Positions 22,883-34,152 of a DNA stretch of 64,000 bases are shown piece by piece (position 1 is the stretch's first letter; the number at the start of each line of letters is the position of its first letter). The position numbers and the translations under genes were made by a program. Under the pieces are notes generated by a model. It saw only the letters and a list, made by a program, of their open reading frames with translations. It did no database searches and had not been told where the DNA came from. Location: contig QEOQ01000353.1 of assembly GCA_010279815.1 (NCBI GenBank), forward strand, positions 252,768 to 316,767, read 5' to 3'. Source of the DNA: Brachionus plicatilis. Its lineage: Eukaryota; Rotifera; Eurotatoria; Ploima; Brachionidae.

Positions 22883-24618
22883 TCACTTTTGATTATACAC
22901 TTGACTCAAAAGTACAGTGTTTACCGCTAAATCGGACAATTTTAATTGATTATTTAAAGTAAAAATTTAAACTTATAATTTCCTATGTTTTTTGTACGAA
23001 ATAGTTGTTTATATCAACACAATTTAATAAAAATTACGCCAATTTACTTTTGGATTTTTTTAGATTTTATTTTTCCTCTAACGAAAATTGGTTAAGATTT
23101 AATAGTCTTGCTGATTAAAATTACAAAAGATATTTGAATAAATTTAGAATTTAAAAAATCAAGCTTTCTTAGACAAAAATTTAGAGTAAGGATCAAAATA
23201 TTTTCTAAAATTTTTTATTAAATCACAAAATCACTAGGAGTATTATTTTTTTAAAAAGTTGTACCCTTATCCTTAATTTTTGATCATTTGTTTCAATAAT
23301 TTAATCCTATTAAGAAATTAAAAAACTTAAATTTTAGGAAAATAAGATTAGTTTAAAGTACTTTTCATGTTAATCGATTTACCAAAAAAAAATTTTCATA
23401 AAAATCAAAATCTTTTTTTAGGAACTATTTTTATTTTAAAGTTACTTTTATTAAAATTTTTTAAACTCCTTACGATCGAAATTGGATGGATTTTTTTAGC
23501 AAAAATTAGAAAAAATGCATTTTTTTTAGAATAAGTTCTTTTTTGAAAAAAAAAATGTTTCATAAGTTTTCTTTATAATTTTTCACATTTTCTTTTATAT
23601 ATTTTTATTGATTTTAAGTCATTTAAAAAATTTTGAGGTTGACTTTCTTAATTCGATTAGTTAAATTTTATTTCAAAATTTTACTACAAAATGTGTTTTT
23701 TTACGTAATATTACGTAAAAAAAGGTAAAAATTGGTGAGATTTTTTATTGAATCATCAACTGGATTTTGACTGGAATTAAGTTGCCATTTTGAGTAAAAG
23801 TAAGGATTAATTTCAAGCATTTTCAATAAGTAGATCATTTTTTAACCTTATTTTTATGCAATTTTATTTAATTTACAAAAAGACTAAAAATACACTAATG
23901 TTCCGGATTTAGTAATTTACGATAATTTACGTAAAAAATAGCAAATTTAACAAATTTTACGTAAATTTATGTAAAAAAAAAATGTCCAAAAAATTGAAAT
24001 AATTTGGTGTTTATTTAAAAAAAATTAATTTTTTTTTTTCCAATATTTATTTTCAAAATTATGTATAAAAAAAATTTACCATATTTTACTAATTTTAATA
24101 AAATTAGTAAAATATGGTAAAAAATTAATTAAAGGAATATTTATTTATAAAAAATACTTGATTAATTGTCATAAAACATATACAATTGAATAGATTAACA
24201 TTTTATTTTTTTGATTTATCCATTTTTATTGAATTAGATGAAAGTGAAATAACATCAACTTTAGTCTTAAAAATTTTTAATTTGTTATTATTTTTAAATT
24301 TTTTTTATTATGGCTAATCAATTTTATGATGTATTAATTATTTTTGTGAAAGATCTATTATAATTAGAAAATATTTAATCTTAAATTCTCGATAATGTGA
24401 TTACCATCTTTAAATCAAATCTTTAACAATCTATAGCCATAGAGTGTGTCCCTTTCTGTGCCCCATTATTATTAAAGTAACTATTATTTATTTTATGACT
24501 TTAAAAAAAATAATCAAGTACTAATAAAAATTATTATAAACTCAATTTTTTAAATTTAACTGTTCAATTTTTTTGACAAATTTTATTTTTAAATATTTTA
24601 AAAAAACATGTTTTTTAG
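22883..24618. other. AT-rich intergenic region between GDT1 and OSGEP
   Basis: No gene is visible. Short 'ttacgtaa'-type palindromes occur near 23700-23725 and 23925-23980, similar to those in elements at 42775 and 57174. A perfect hairpin at 24075-24121 is listed separately. Confidence 0.4.
24075..24121. repeat. Perfect 22-bp inverted repeat with 3-nt loop
   Basis: The arm at 24075-24096 (starting TTTACCATATTTTACTAA) is exactly reverse-complementary to 24100-24121 with 'aat' between. Such a perfect cruciform-capable arm is longer than expected by chance even in AT-rich DNA. It could be a young MITE core or a slipped duplication. Confidence 0.85.
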
Positions 24619-25626
24619 ATGGTAACAATTATAGGTTTCGAGGGAAGTGCGAACAAAATAGGGGTTGGAATAATCCGCGATGGTCAAGTTTTGGCAAACC
24701 CTCGTCACACATACGTAACTCCACCAGGCCAAGGGTTTATGCCATCAGAGACAGCCAAACATCACAAAGAGCACATTTTGTCGCTTACTAAACAAGCTTT
24801 AGAAGAGGCTAAAATAACTTGGCAAGAAATCGATGCCATAGCCTACACCAAAGGACCTGGCATGGGTGCTCCTTTGCTTACAGTGGCAATTGTAGCACGG
24901 ACTTTAGCTCAATTGTGGCAAAAACCAATTATTGGTGTTAATCATTGTATAGGACACATTGAAATGGGCAGGCTGATTACATCAGCTGAGAATCCAACTG
25001 TTTTGTATGTAAGTGGCGGAAATACCCAAGTAATTAGCTACGAGAATAAGAGGTACAGAATTTTTGGCGAAACCATTGACATTGCTGTAGGAAATTGCTT
25101 GGATAGATTTGCTAGGGTGCTTAAACTTAGCAACGATCCATCTCCGGGCTTTAATATTGAGCAAATGGCTAAAAATGGCAGCAAGTATTTAGAATTGCCT
25201 TATTGTGTCAAAGGAATGGACGTTTCTTTTAGTGGACTGTTGAGCTTTATTGAGCAAAGAGGACCTAAGCTCGTGGAGCAAAAAAAGTATACACCGGAGG
25301 ATTTGTGCTATTCATTGCAAGAAACTGTTTTTGCCATGCTGGTCGAAATAACTGAGCGCGCCATGTCACATTGTAATTCCAGAGAAGTGCTCATTGTAGG
25401 TGGTGTAGGATGCAATTTGCGGCTACAGGAAATGATGAGAAAAATGTGCGAAGAAAGAAATGCAATTCTTTTTGCCACTGATGATCGATTTTGTATCGAT
25501 AATGGTGCCATGATCGCCCAAGCTGGTTATGAGATGTTTAAGGTTGGAATGGTGACTCCGTGGGAAAAGACAACAATCACGCAACGATTTCGAACTGATC
25601 AAGTTGAAATAAATTGGAGGAAATAA
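24619..25626 (+). CDS. OSGEP: tRNA N6-threonylcarbamoyladenosine synthase KAE1/OSGEP
   Basis: A 335-residue single-exon protein of the Kae1/TsaD family, the catalytic subunit of the KEOPS complex that transfers threonylcarbamoyl to A37 of ANN-decoding tRNAs in cytosol and nucleus. Metal ligands are at the positions known for the human enzyme: H109 and H113 ('[11 protein letters not shown]'), Y130 and D294 ('CIDNGAMIA'). ATP-binding ASKHA motifs are present: 'GPGMGAPL' (79-86), 'VSGGNTQV' (131-138) and '[10 protein letters not shown]' (261-270). There is no mitochondrial presequence, so it is OSGEP rather than OSGEPL1. A splice acceptor 'ttttttag' ends directly at the ATG, implying a 5' UTR intron or a trans-spliced leader. 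No partner genes of KEOPS lie nearby. Confidence 0.96.
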   Translation: MVTIIGFEGSANKIGVGIIRDGQVLANPRHTYVTPPGQGFMPSETAKHHKEHILSLTKQALEEAKITWQEIDAIAYTKGPGMGAPLLTVAIVARTLAQLWQKPIIGVNHCIGHIEMGRLITSAENPTVLYVSGGNTQVISYENKRYRIFGETIDIAVGNCLDRFARVLKLSNDPSPGFNIEQMAKNGSKYLELPYCVKGMDVSFSGLLSFIEQRGPKLVEQKKYTPEDLCYSLQETVFAMLVEITERAMSHCNSREVLIVGGVGCNLRLQEMMRKMCEERNAILFATDDRFCIDNGAMIAQAGYEMFKVGMVTPWEKTTITQRFRTDQVEINWRK

Positions 25627-27154
25627 AAAAGAATTTATTGTAAAATTTTGAATTAAAAATAAAAAAAGAGTTTTTGATAGAAATGTTTGTTTAATTTTTG
25701 TAAACTTCTATTAAATCTTTTTAAATATTGAAATAAAAATTTTGGTTGCTTAAAACAATATTCTAAAGAAAAGGATATCATAAAATTTTATACAAATTTC
25801 TAATAAATAATGGAAACAAATAAAATAAGTTTTAGGAAATTATGGGTTTAATCTGAAAACTGTTTTGAAAGAGTCATTTTTAAAAATTTTTCAAAGTGAG
25901 CTTAAAATAAAAGAGCTTAAATTTTCTTATTTCTTATTGCTGATTTAAGCATCAATTTTTTTAAATTAATAAATATTTTCATTTTAATGAATTTCAATTA
26001 ATTTTGTAAATTAATTTTTGAAATTTTTGAAAAATATCAATAGGAGCTACAAGTAATTTATGAAGAATATTCAAATGTTAATTTTTAGTTTGGATCTGAT
26101 GAATCTTTTGAATCAATTTTGACATCAAATCTAAATAAATTAATCAATTTTTTGAAATTAATATTTGATTAGGATAAGAAGGAAGCTAAAATCAAAATTT
26201 TTCACATAAGAAAAAATTATTTTTGGAATCAAGTATAATTATTTTACATCATTATCTTGTGACGTAAATTGAGATAAAAAATCACTGTTATTTACTTAGT
26301 TCTACCAGTTTTTGTTTTGATCAATATTTTTGAATGGAATATTTTAATATTTAGAAATAAAGAAATTTAAAACTACATAATTTGTTTAATGTTGTTAATA
26401 CAATAATGTATGCAAATAAAACGTTGACGCAATTTGAGAGATATTTAAAAAAACACTTTTTATAAATAAATAAATCAACAGAATAAACAAATACATTTTT
26501 AGGCTTCACTTAAACAATTACCAAATATTTATCAAAACTGAATGACACTTTTAATTATTGACTTATTTTAGCAATTTATTAAATAAAATTTCCTTTTTAA
26601 TTGTCTTTTATATTATATTTTATTTTTGTCTTATTTATTCTTCACATTTTCCTTTTTTTTTAATCTAAAGGAGCTTTAGCCTGGCACAGAAAAAACATAT
26701 CGTTTTAATTTTCTTTTTACTACTTAGGCTTATTTATCCTTTTTTTAAATTTTTTATTTTTTTTTATTTTATTTTATCTTATTTAACTTTATTCTATTTT
26801 ATTTTATTTTTTTTATATTCTGAAGCTCGGTACAGATAAACAAAAAAATAAACAAATAATACTCTTGTCAATCATATCAATTATATTCAAAGAATTCGTT
26901 CGTTCAATAATTTTTAGATATTCTTAATCTATTAATTCTTAAGAAGTAAAATGATCTCTGATGATGTTTTTTCAAAAGAAAATGATATTTTGATTTGAAA
27001 AAAAACAATTCAAAATTTATTTTTATCAAAATAAATTAAATAGAAAAAAGATTATTAATCTTATTGACTTTTTGATCAAAATTTAACTTAAATTTAATTA
27101 TTTTTTGTAAAAAAGCTAAAAAATTTATTGATCGTAAAAAAAGTAAATAGAAAC
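25627..27154. other. AT-rich intergenic region with two retroposon tails
   Basis: No coding sequence is seen. Two copies of the GAGC/GCTC hairpin family occur in T-rich surroundings at about 26658-26690 and 26815-26845 (minus-strand polarity), the second shortened by a deletion in the loop region. Confidence 0.45.
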
Positions 27155-27357
27155 TGTTAAGACCCAAGTCTTGACATGTCTCTACTTATTATTTAATCTT
27201 GAATTAACTGCAGCTGAAGCACATGTTCTAGCTACTATATAAACAACTACCTCTTTTGTTATAATTTCGGATTCCATTTAATAAACTATTAACTAAATTT
27301 AATTGTTTTATTTATTTCTTGGCTTAAATCCCTAAAGTCCAAAACCGAGACTTTACA
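27155..27357 (+). mobile_element. Solo LTR (203 bp) with AAAC target duplication
   Basis: Begins TGTTAAGACCCAAGTC and ends GAGACTTTACA (TG...CA). It is the same length as, and nearly identical to, the LTRs at 43576-43778 and 44896-45098. The 4-bp direct repeat AAAC flanks it at 27151-27154 and 27358-27361, proving an integrase-type insertion followed by LTR-LTR recombination. An internal TATATAAA may be the promoter TATA box. Orientation is given as that of the full element. Confidence 0.93.
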
Positions 27358-28349
27358 AAACAAAAAATCATTACTTTAATTACTAAATTAAATTTACAAT
27401 ATTGGAACGAAAGGAAAATAACTCTCACATTTTTACTACCTTCATATAAAATTTTAAAAATATTTAAAATTTAAAGACACATAAATAACTTTTAATAAAT
27501 ATGTTTTTTGATATTTCAGTCTGAGCTTTTGGAAAAAATTTTGGTATTTTGATAACAATTTGTTTTTTATTAATAAAATTTAAGAAAATAATGATTTTGT
27601 TTTTAGTTACAAATTTTTGTCCATAAATCTAGATTTATATGCAAAGATTATAACAAAATTTTAACTGTTTGATTAAGTTAGTCTAACAATTCGATTTTCT
27701 TTATTTTTTAATTAATATTGAAGAACAAGACATATATTTGCTGATTATGTGAATCAATGGCCAAATCGAAAAATGGTCAAAAAACATTTAGATATTTCTA
27801 CTCAAAGGTTTTAAACTGCTTTGGGATTAAAAGATCAAATTTGAAGTTTTGAAATTTTAGCTCTTAATTATCAATAACAACAATTTCAATTTTTTAAAAT
27901 TTTTGAAAAAATTTGAATTGTTTAATTTGAATATCTTATAGTTAAATTTTTTCAAATAATATTTTTTCTTTTATTTTAATTTTTTAATAATTGAATACTT
28001 TCATATAGAAATTAAATAAATGAAGTTAATCAGTTCAAAAGAGTTAATCAGTTCTAAAGAGAAGAACACTAGTCTCAAGGGCCTTGAAACTAGAATTTAT
28101 ATTGTAGAACAAGACATATATTTGCTGATCATGACTAAGGCACAATAAAAATCACTGCCTGTTAGACATAGAGGCTGAAGTCATTCATTAACATTTTTTA
28201 TTATTGTATTTTAAAAATATTATAAAAATGGCACTAACAAAAAAATTTTAGGCATCATTTAATTTTTTTAATTAATCAAGATGTAAATAATTAATTTGTA
28301 ATAAATTTTAGAAGGTTTATTTATTTGTTTTGCCTTTGGGCTAGTTTAT

Positions 28350-28850
28350 CGGCAACTTGAAGTTCATGATCATGATCAAATGATCAAAACTTAATTCATT
28401 ATAATGTTAATAAAAATGATGAAATTAGCTTTTATTAATTTTTTTTTAAACTAAACATAAGATGCTTACTATTTTAATTTAAAAAAAAACTTTTTTTTTA
28501 ATCGATTTTTAATTGATTCTTATAAAATCTTTATTTTGAAAATTAAAAAGACAATTTTAAAATCCAATTGTGATTTAAAATAATATTTAAATATTAATTG
28601 AAATATATTATGGCAAAAAAAAGTTAATTTTTGAATTGCAAAATTTCAAAATATTGATTAAGATTTTATTTTTACTTCAGATAAAAATTCATATGGTTTT
28701 CTATTTAATTAAAGATTAAACAATTTAGGTTTAATAAAGTTTAGTCATTTATTATTAAAAAATTGATTAATAACACCTTTTTATTAAACTAAAAAACTAA
28801 AAATTTTGATTTGAAATTTACATCTGATCATGAACTTCAATCTGCCAGTT
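28350..28850. mobile_element. TIR element (GGCAAATTGAAGTT family)
   Basis: The left end 'ggcaacttgaagttcatgat' (28351) and the right end 'atcatgaacttcaatctgcc' (about 28827-28846) are inverted repeats. The right half is similar to 14600-14790 in RBM intron 8. There is no ORF inside. Confidence 0.55.
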
Positions 28851-29006
28851 TATCAGATTCTAAATGTTAAGAACGAGAAACGTATGTCTTTGTAAGACAT
28901 GTTTATTTGAAATAAAATTAAAAAGAAACAAGTTTAGAACTAAGAATTTTGTGAAACGCTTTGATTTTCTAAAAATCTAAGCTTTCTTCTGCTGAAGCAT
29001 AAAGTA

Positions 29007-29043
29007 CCATAAAGTACTACAATCGTTAAGTGGTACTTTATGG
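29007..29043. repeat. Hairpin CCATAAAGTACTAC / GTGGTACTTTATGG
   Basis: A 14-bp stem with one mismatch and a 9-nt loop (aatcgttaa). An additional 'ataaagtacc' copy directly precedes the left arm. Function unknown; no downstream gene makes it an obvious terminator. Confidence 0.7.
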
Positions 29044-29878
29044 AATAAGTAATGATCAATCGAATACGCAACATTCAAGATTGGAAAATAGTAATACAAA
29101 TAACAACAAAAATAATTAAGCAAATTTTAAAGCAATAATCAGTCAAGCTTAGTTGGTTTTTTTAAGTGATGCTTGTGACATCAGATATGTCATTTTTTAT
29201 TTTTTACTTTGAAACAGAAAAATATTTTTTATGGGGATAATTTCTTTTTACTACTAATTTTCCTTTTTTTCACTTAAAATAGTTTATTTTTCCAAATAAT
29301 ATACATGCTTCTAAAAAATACTTTTGTGTCTAAAAAAGATATTTTACAATACAAAATATATTCCTTCCACCTTTTTTATTGTATACTTCTTCTATTTTAA
29401 TTTTTCATTGTAATTCTATTTAAATTGTAATTTTATTTGATTTGTAATGGTATTTAAACTGTAATTCTATTTTTGAATTCTTGCATATTTTTCCTTTGTA
29501 AAATTCTTGTACATAATACTTACTTAATTCCACACAATACTTTCTTAGATTAAATTAAACAAAATCGATTTTAGCTTTAGGAATATTGGAATAAAAAAGA
29601 AACCAGGAAGAAAGACTCAAGCTAAAGAATGGTTCGTAAAAAATACAAATTAAATTGAGACTGGACTTTTTATTTTTTATATTACTTATTGATAACAAAA
29701 ACATGATTAGTAGAATAAAATATTTTTAGTTAGCTGTAGATATTTTTCGGATAAATGTGTATTTTTTGGGAAAAAAAAAGACTATGCCATTTTTTATTAT
29801 TATTATTATTGACTCTGCGCTCCTTTAGAAGCGTATGCGTGTCACTGATGGCCAAAAAACTACATCTGAATTGATACA

Positions 29879-30142
29879 TTGACAATTGATCGATCTATAC
29901 AACCATATATATCATCAAAACAACTACAAAGGAATGGTATTACAACGAAAACTGTCAATGGTGAAGCTGGACTTGTAGATCAGACGGGCGTTCAAAACTG
30001 GATTAATGACGTTCTTCCAGATCTAATTAAAGATTATGCGATCGATAGAATAAATGAACTGAAACAATTTTTTTTAACCAAAAAAGATGATAATTCTAAT
30101 GTAATTAATTTATTATTTAATATTGAAAATTTTATAATGTAA
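29879..30142 (+). pseudogene. pogo/Tigger-type transposase remnant, internally deleted
   Basis: An open frame of 87 codons beginning at a TTG, with no convincing start. Its first part carries the stretch that follows the CENP-B-type DNA-binding domain in Tigger transposases ('NGITTKTVNGEAGLVDQ' and 'NWINDVLPDLIKDY'). It then jumps directly to a C-terminal-type helix ('INELKQFF'), so the DDE catalytic domain is missing. The putative 3' terminal repeat of the same element follows at 30335-30371. The element could not transpose by itself. Confidence 0.6.
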
Positions 30143-30334
30143 TTAATTTATTATTTAATATTGAAAGTAGCTTTACCAAACAACCACCTATTACCGATTT
30201 TTTTCAAAAAAATTAACTTTTTGTTTTTTTTCGCATTTTTATTTCAATTTTTAAAATCAATAAAATTTGGTTTAAAATTTTTTTTGTCCCTATCATTTTA
30301 TATGGGAATTACGATATAAAGAATACCGAATTTT

Positions 30335-30371
30335 CCGCCCAAAGAGTTCGTTATAACGAGGTTTGACTGTA
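30335..30371 (+). repeat. Terminal inverted repeat of a pogo/Tigger element with TA
   Basis: The sequence 'gagttcgttataacgaggtt' followed by 'tgactgTA' is the typical end of pogo/Tigger elements (reverse complement starts TACAGTCAAACCTCGTTATAAC). The last TA is the expected target dinucleotide. No matching left end was found upstream, so the 5' side is lost or diverged. Confidence 0.65.
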
Positions 30372-30650
30372 TCAGACTCATTAGAACAACCACCACCATC
30401 ACTAGGAGTATTACAACAAAAAAAAGGACAAAAAAAGGTAAAAATAAATATGCTATTGTTAAAAGATCAGCTTATGATCAGCTAATATTAATTCACTAAT
30501 TAGATAAATATATAACTAAAACAGTACTTAATTAACTTATAATTAATTATTGACATTAATTAATTTTTAAAAATCATTTTATTTTACTTTATTTTTTTTT
30601 ATTTTATATTTTTATTCTATTTTATTTAACTTTTTTTTGATTTTTTTTAA

Positions 30651-30675
30651 TCTGAAGGAGCTTTAGCTCGGTTTT
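30651..30675 (-). repeat. Hairpin retroposon tail upstream of the MULE frame
   Basis: 'ctgaaggagctttagctcgg' after a T-rich run, the best-preserved copy of the GAGC-TTTA-GCTC family. Both MULE fragments in this window (31158 and 56756) are preceded by this sequence. Confidence 0.55.
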
Positions 30676-31157
30676 TCGTATTAAAAAAAAACAATGAAAT
30701 ATTTTTTTCTTCTTTTTTGTTTTATTTTCTAAGGTACAACTTATGAGATAATAATTTTATTTTTTTTTTTTTTTTTTTTTGTTTTTTTTTTGTTTTTTGG
30801 AACATTTTATATTTATTTATTTAAATAAAGACGTTTTTCATCATCATCATAAATTCTCAAATAAAACTTTAAATCTCTCAGAATCAAAATCAAGAGAGAG
30901 TGTATTGCTCGATCCAATCGGCGATATGCTAAACGTAGTTGAAGATATTCCTTATACTCAAATTCTCAAAAAAAATAGGTAATTTTTTATTTTTTTTTAC
31001 TTAATTAGTGAATAAAATTAAAATAAAGTTATGATTTAATTGAATTAGTGTTTTTTCATCTTTTTTTGTGATATTTTTTTATTTTTTGTGTTCTTTTTCT
31101 GGAATAAATATTATAAACTGAATTAGTTAATTGTTTATTGATTGTGTTATTTTTTAA

Positions 31158-32927
31158 CTTACTGAGTGTGGTTTTATTGTTACTGATTGCGAAGATGCAT
31201 TTAGAAATGCAATCAGGAGACATTTCCCGGAATTACCTCTTCTAAGATGTTGGAATCATTTTTGGAAAGCTACCGAAAGATGGATTAGCTCATGTAAACA
31301 AATACCAAATGATGAAATCGGTTTATATTGCGATTCACTAAGAGAATTGTTTTTACAACCAACAAGACAGCAATTTGAAATACAACTTAAAAACAAAATT
31401 TCTGGTTACATTAATAATTCGGGAAACATCGTGAAGGCATGGAGGCCTGAATTTGTAAATTACTTTAATAGTCGTATAGTTAAAGAAATAGATAACTTAG
31501 CTGCATATTCGATTAAACCAGTTGCTAAAAATCTTTTTAATCACTTCACTGGCATAACAACAAATCAATCTGAAGGTATAAATAACCTTTTAAAACTTGT
31601 TCAACAGCGTACAGAACTTCCTCTAGATATTGTTATATTATCTCTTCAACAATTATCAATTTATTATTGTAACGAGGTGAAATATGGATTCGGTAATCGT
31701 GGAGTTTACCGTTTAAGACCCGAGTACAAAGAAAAGTGCTATGTTAACACTAAATATGTTAACACTAGAGAATCATTAGAACCTTCAAAAATTATTGAAT
31801 CTTTGGTAATGAACAAAGAAGAATTATTGGAATCTTGTGGTGTTAAATTCTCTAGCATTAGTGAGGAGAGTGCGGCTGAATCTAGCGATCAGAGCGATAT
31901 TGAAACTATCCCGGAAGTCAGTACGGAATTTTCCAATAAAACATTGACTCAATCAACCAAAACTATCGGTTCAACATTACAAGATTGTAGTTCTTCTGAT
32001 GATTTAGATGAAATTTTAATGCCTGATTCTTATGGTTATGCTCAAGGTGAGGTAAATTGTCCTACTGATGATCAAAATGTTGAAAATGTCAATTTTGTTG
32101 AAACTCAACTTTGTAGTAGAAATGTAGAAGATATTAGCCAAGATGGCGACGATGAAGATAATGATAAGCCTATAGAATTAAAAAATAGATACAATTCTAA
32201 GGTCAGTCGAGCTTTATGGCTAGTTAACAATGATAAAATTAAATTAGATATAAAATTGAAAATTTATTTTGTTGTTGACGAGATAAACAATTGTTTTCAA
32301 GTTAAATTATTACCTAAGCCTACTTGTTCATGTATCGATAAGCAAATATGTTCACATATCTTAGCAGTGCAATCGATTAATGGGATAGATATTAGTAATA
32401 GTTACCGTATACCAAATTTAGCCCAATTAACAATCTCTAAAAATTCCGGGTCGACTGGTCGTAAAAGAAAGGGACATCGTGTCAACTCTATTGATGTTCA
32501 AAGTACTAGCTCATCAATTGATTCAAAAGAAGAATCGACATGTTTTTTACAAGAAATTTTAAATTCAGATAGTCATCATTTGTTAAATGAAATAACTAAT
32601 CGGAAGTTATTGATAAAATCCAGTATGATCATTTCAGATCATAGAGATTTGAGTGATATTTTCTTAACAAAATGTAATCTAGACTCTCTTAGTATCTACT
32701 TTAATAAGAGTACTTGGAAACAAGTTAAGACACTGATTGGAACAAAAGTTGTTCACTGTACTTGTCCAGTTTGCTCTGATTTATGTTTAGAAAAATCAAT
32801 CGAGTGTGATACATGTTTCTATTGGTACCATTTTGACTGTGGAAAATGTAGTACTTATTACCGTTCTGGCAAAGCTAAGTCATGGTCGTGTAGCAAATAT
32901 GGTTTTGAATGTGATACCATGAAATAA
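31158..32927 (+). CDS. MULE transposase-derived protein with SWIM and PHD fingers
   Basis: An open frame of 589 codons from just after an in-frame TAA at 31155-31157 to TAA at 32925. The N-terminus is the end of a MULE (Mutator-like) transposase core: 'FIVTDCEDAFRNAIRRHFP' and 'LRCWNHFWKATERW' hold the last catalytic-region motif. A middle acidic linker follows, then a SWIM zinc finger C-x-C-x5-C-x-H (about residues 390-400) and a C-terminal PHD-like finger (about 533-585, 'CPVCSDLC...CDTCFYWYHFDC'). The upstream catalytic part, including the first Asp motifs, is missing; an ORF at 30830-30978 ending at a GT donor could be an upstream exon. It is either a truncated autonomous transposase or a domesticated gene. 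The long intact frame argues for recent activity or selection. Confidence 0.7.
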   Translation, partial: LTECGFIVTDCEDAFRNAIRRHFPELPLLRCWNHFWKATERWISSCKQIPNDEIGLYCDSLRELFLQPTRQQFEIQLKNKISGYINNSGNIVKAWRPEFVNYFNSRIVKEIDNLAAYSIKPVAKNLFNHFTGITTNQSEGINNLLKLVQQRTELPLDIVILSLQQLSIYYCNEVKYGFGNRGVYRLRPEYKEKCYVNTKYVNTRESLEPSKIIESLVMNKEELLESCGVKFSSISEESAAESSDQSDIETIPEVSTEFSNKTLTQSTKTIGSTLQDCSSSDDLDEILMPDSYGYAQGEVNCPTDDQNVENVNFVETQLCSRNVEDISQDGDDEDNDKPIELKNRYNSKVSRALWLVNNDKIKLDIKLKIYFVVDEINNCFQVKLLPKPTCSCIDKQICSHILAVQSINGIDISNSYRIPNLAQLTISKNSGSTGRKRKGHRVNSIDVQSTSSSIDSKEESTCFLQEILNSDSHHLLNEITNRKLLIKSSMIISDHRDLSDIFLTKCNLDSLSIYFNKSTWKQVKTLIGTKVVHCTCPVCSDLCLEKSIECDTCFYWYHFDCGKCSTYYRSGKAKSWSCSKYGFECDTMK

Positions 32928-33027
32928 TTCAAAATTTGATTTACTTAAAACATTTATTAACTACAAAAAATATTTAACTGGTTTTATTAGCCTCTTATTT
33001 TAATAAACTTATTTTTTTTCTTTATTT

Positions 33028-33205
33028 TATGTTTCCGCATATTCCGCATAGTGATTTCCGCAAAATAAAGACTCCATCCTAAAATGCGGAATTTCCGCAT
33101 TTTAGTATTTTATTTGCGGAATTTGGATCGATTTTTTCTGCGGAAATGGGGTTGCGGAATTCCGTTTTCCGCATTTCCGTTTCCGCATTTTAGGGACAAC
33201 CGCGA
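33028..33205. repeat. Clustered TTCCGCAT/ATGCGGAA palindromic repeats
   Basis: At least eight copies of a TTCCGCA/TGCGGAA core within 180 bp, in both orientations, including a nearly perfect 27-bp palindrome at about 33079-33105 (ctaaaatgcgg ... ccgcattttag). It lies 100 bp after the MULE stop codon. It may be the subterminal repeat region of a DNA transposon, perhaps of the MULE itself. Confidence 0.65.
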
Positions 33206-33400
33206 TTGTAGACAAAGATTTGAATATCTGTGAAGAGAGGTAGTTAAATTTGATTGTATCAATAAAAATTTGTTTAGAAAAAATATACAATTCTTCAAAA
33301 TTGAATATTCTTAAGATTTTCAGAATTCTTGATATGTGGCAGTAAGGAGCTAACTTCAGCATTTGTCTAATCAGATTGTTTTGAAGGATATTCAGAGTTT

Positions 33401-33955
33401 CTATTGGAAATTTATTAAGAGTTTATGACTCAAGCTCATAAGTAACTTTTGATAAACAATAAGTTTTGTAAATGAAGTATTTAAAACCCGGACACGAATT
33501 TGGATTAGATTTGGGTGAAAGAAATGAAACACTAAAAAAACTCCTTTGGACTTTTTAAAATTTTCGAAAGCTTGATGGTTGAACTCTAACTTAGAATTTA
33601 TAATAAATCCAAGATATTCAATCTGATCGGCTTCTACGAGTTTATTCCCGTTTACGAAAAATACATAGTTAAATAAAACCGGTCCAAAATTAATTACATG
33701 GGTCTTACTAGAGTTAAATTTAAGCCTCAAATATTTTAAAGTTTTTGGATGTGAGAGTCAGCTGGACTTTTTAAAATTATATCATCGGCATAGACAATTA
33801 TTAAATTAATTAATTATTAATTATTAAGATTTTTAAATTGAGCCCCAATATCTTTTTTTAAACAATCTTCAATTAGATCATCTATAAATGAGTTGAACAA
33901 AAATGGAGATAATATTCCACCTTGTTTTACTCCCGTCAAAAAATATAAGTCTTTA
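33401..33955 (-). pseudogene. LINE reverse transcriptase fragment (palm motifs)
   Basis: On the minus strand 'TGVKQGGILSPFLFNSFIDDL' is split here as the B' motif 'GVKQGGILSPFLFN' (33936-33895), followed by the catalytic 'YADDI' (about 33795-33779), the 'FNSSKTHVINFG' segment and 'YLGFIINSKLEF'. A frameshift and a stop separate the first motifs. It is a different family from 7613-8370 (the two copies read quite differently). Degenerate and not functional. Confidence 0.75.
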
Positions 33956-34152
33956 AAAAAAATACAATTATTTTTTGATATTTTTTGTCTTTTCATTTAT
34001 ATTTTTTACATCACTTTCTTTTCTTAAAATTCCAGTCATTAAACTTGCATTTTTGATGTTGAAATCGGGAAAAGTCTTTTGACAACCAAAAATCTGGTTT
34101 TCACAACCAAAAAACTTGTTTTCACACACAAAAAAAAATTCTAGATCAAAAC

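Larger units (their letters stand above)
27358..29878. other. Accessory AT-rich region with element fragments
   Basis: No gene is called. A direct repeat of 'aacaagacatatatttgctgat' occurs at about 27724 and 28106. A TIR element spans about 28350-28850 and a hairpin 29007-29043 (both listed). A short open frame at about 29590-29650 reads KKKPGRKTQAKEWF and could be a transposon scrap, but it is too short to assign. Confidence 0.4.

Noticed and set aside
33102..33362. Two overlapping minus-strand ORFs in the TTCCGCA repeats
   Set aside because: They translate repeated GCGGAA words and adjacent LINE 3' sequence; no domain and no conserved pattern.
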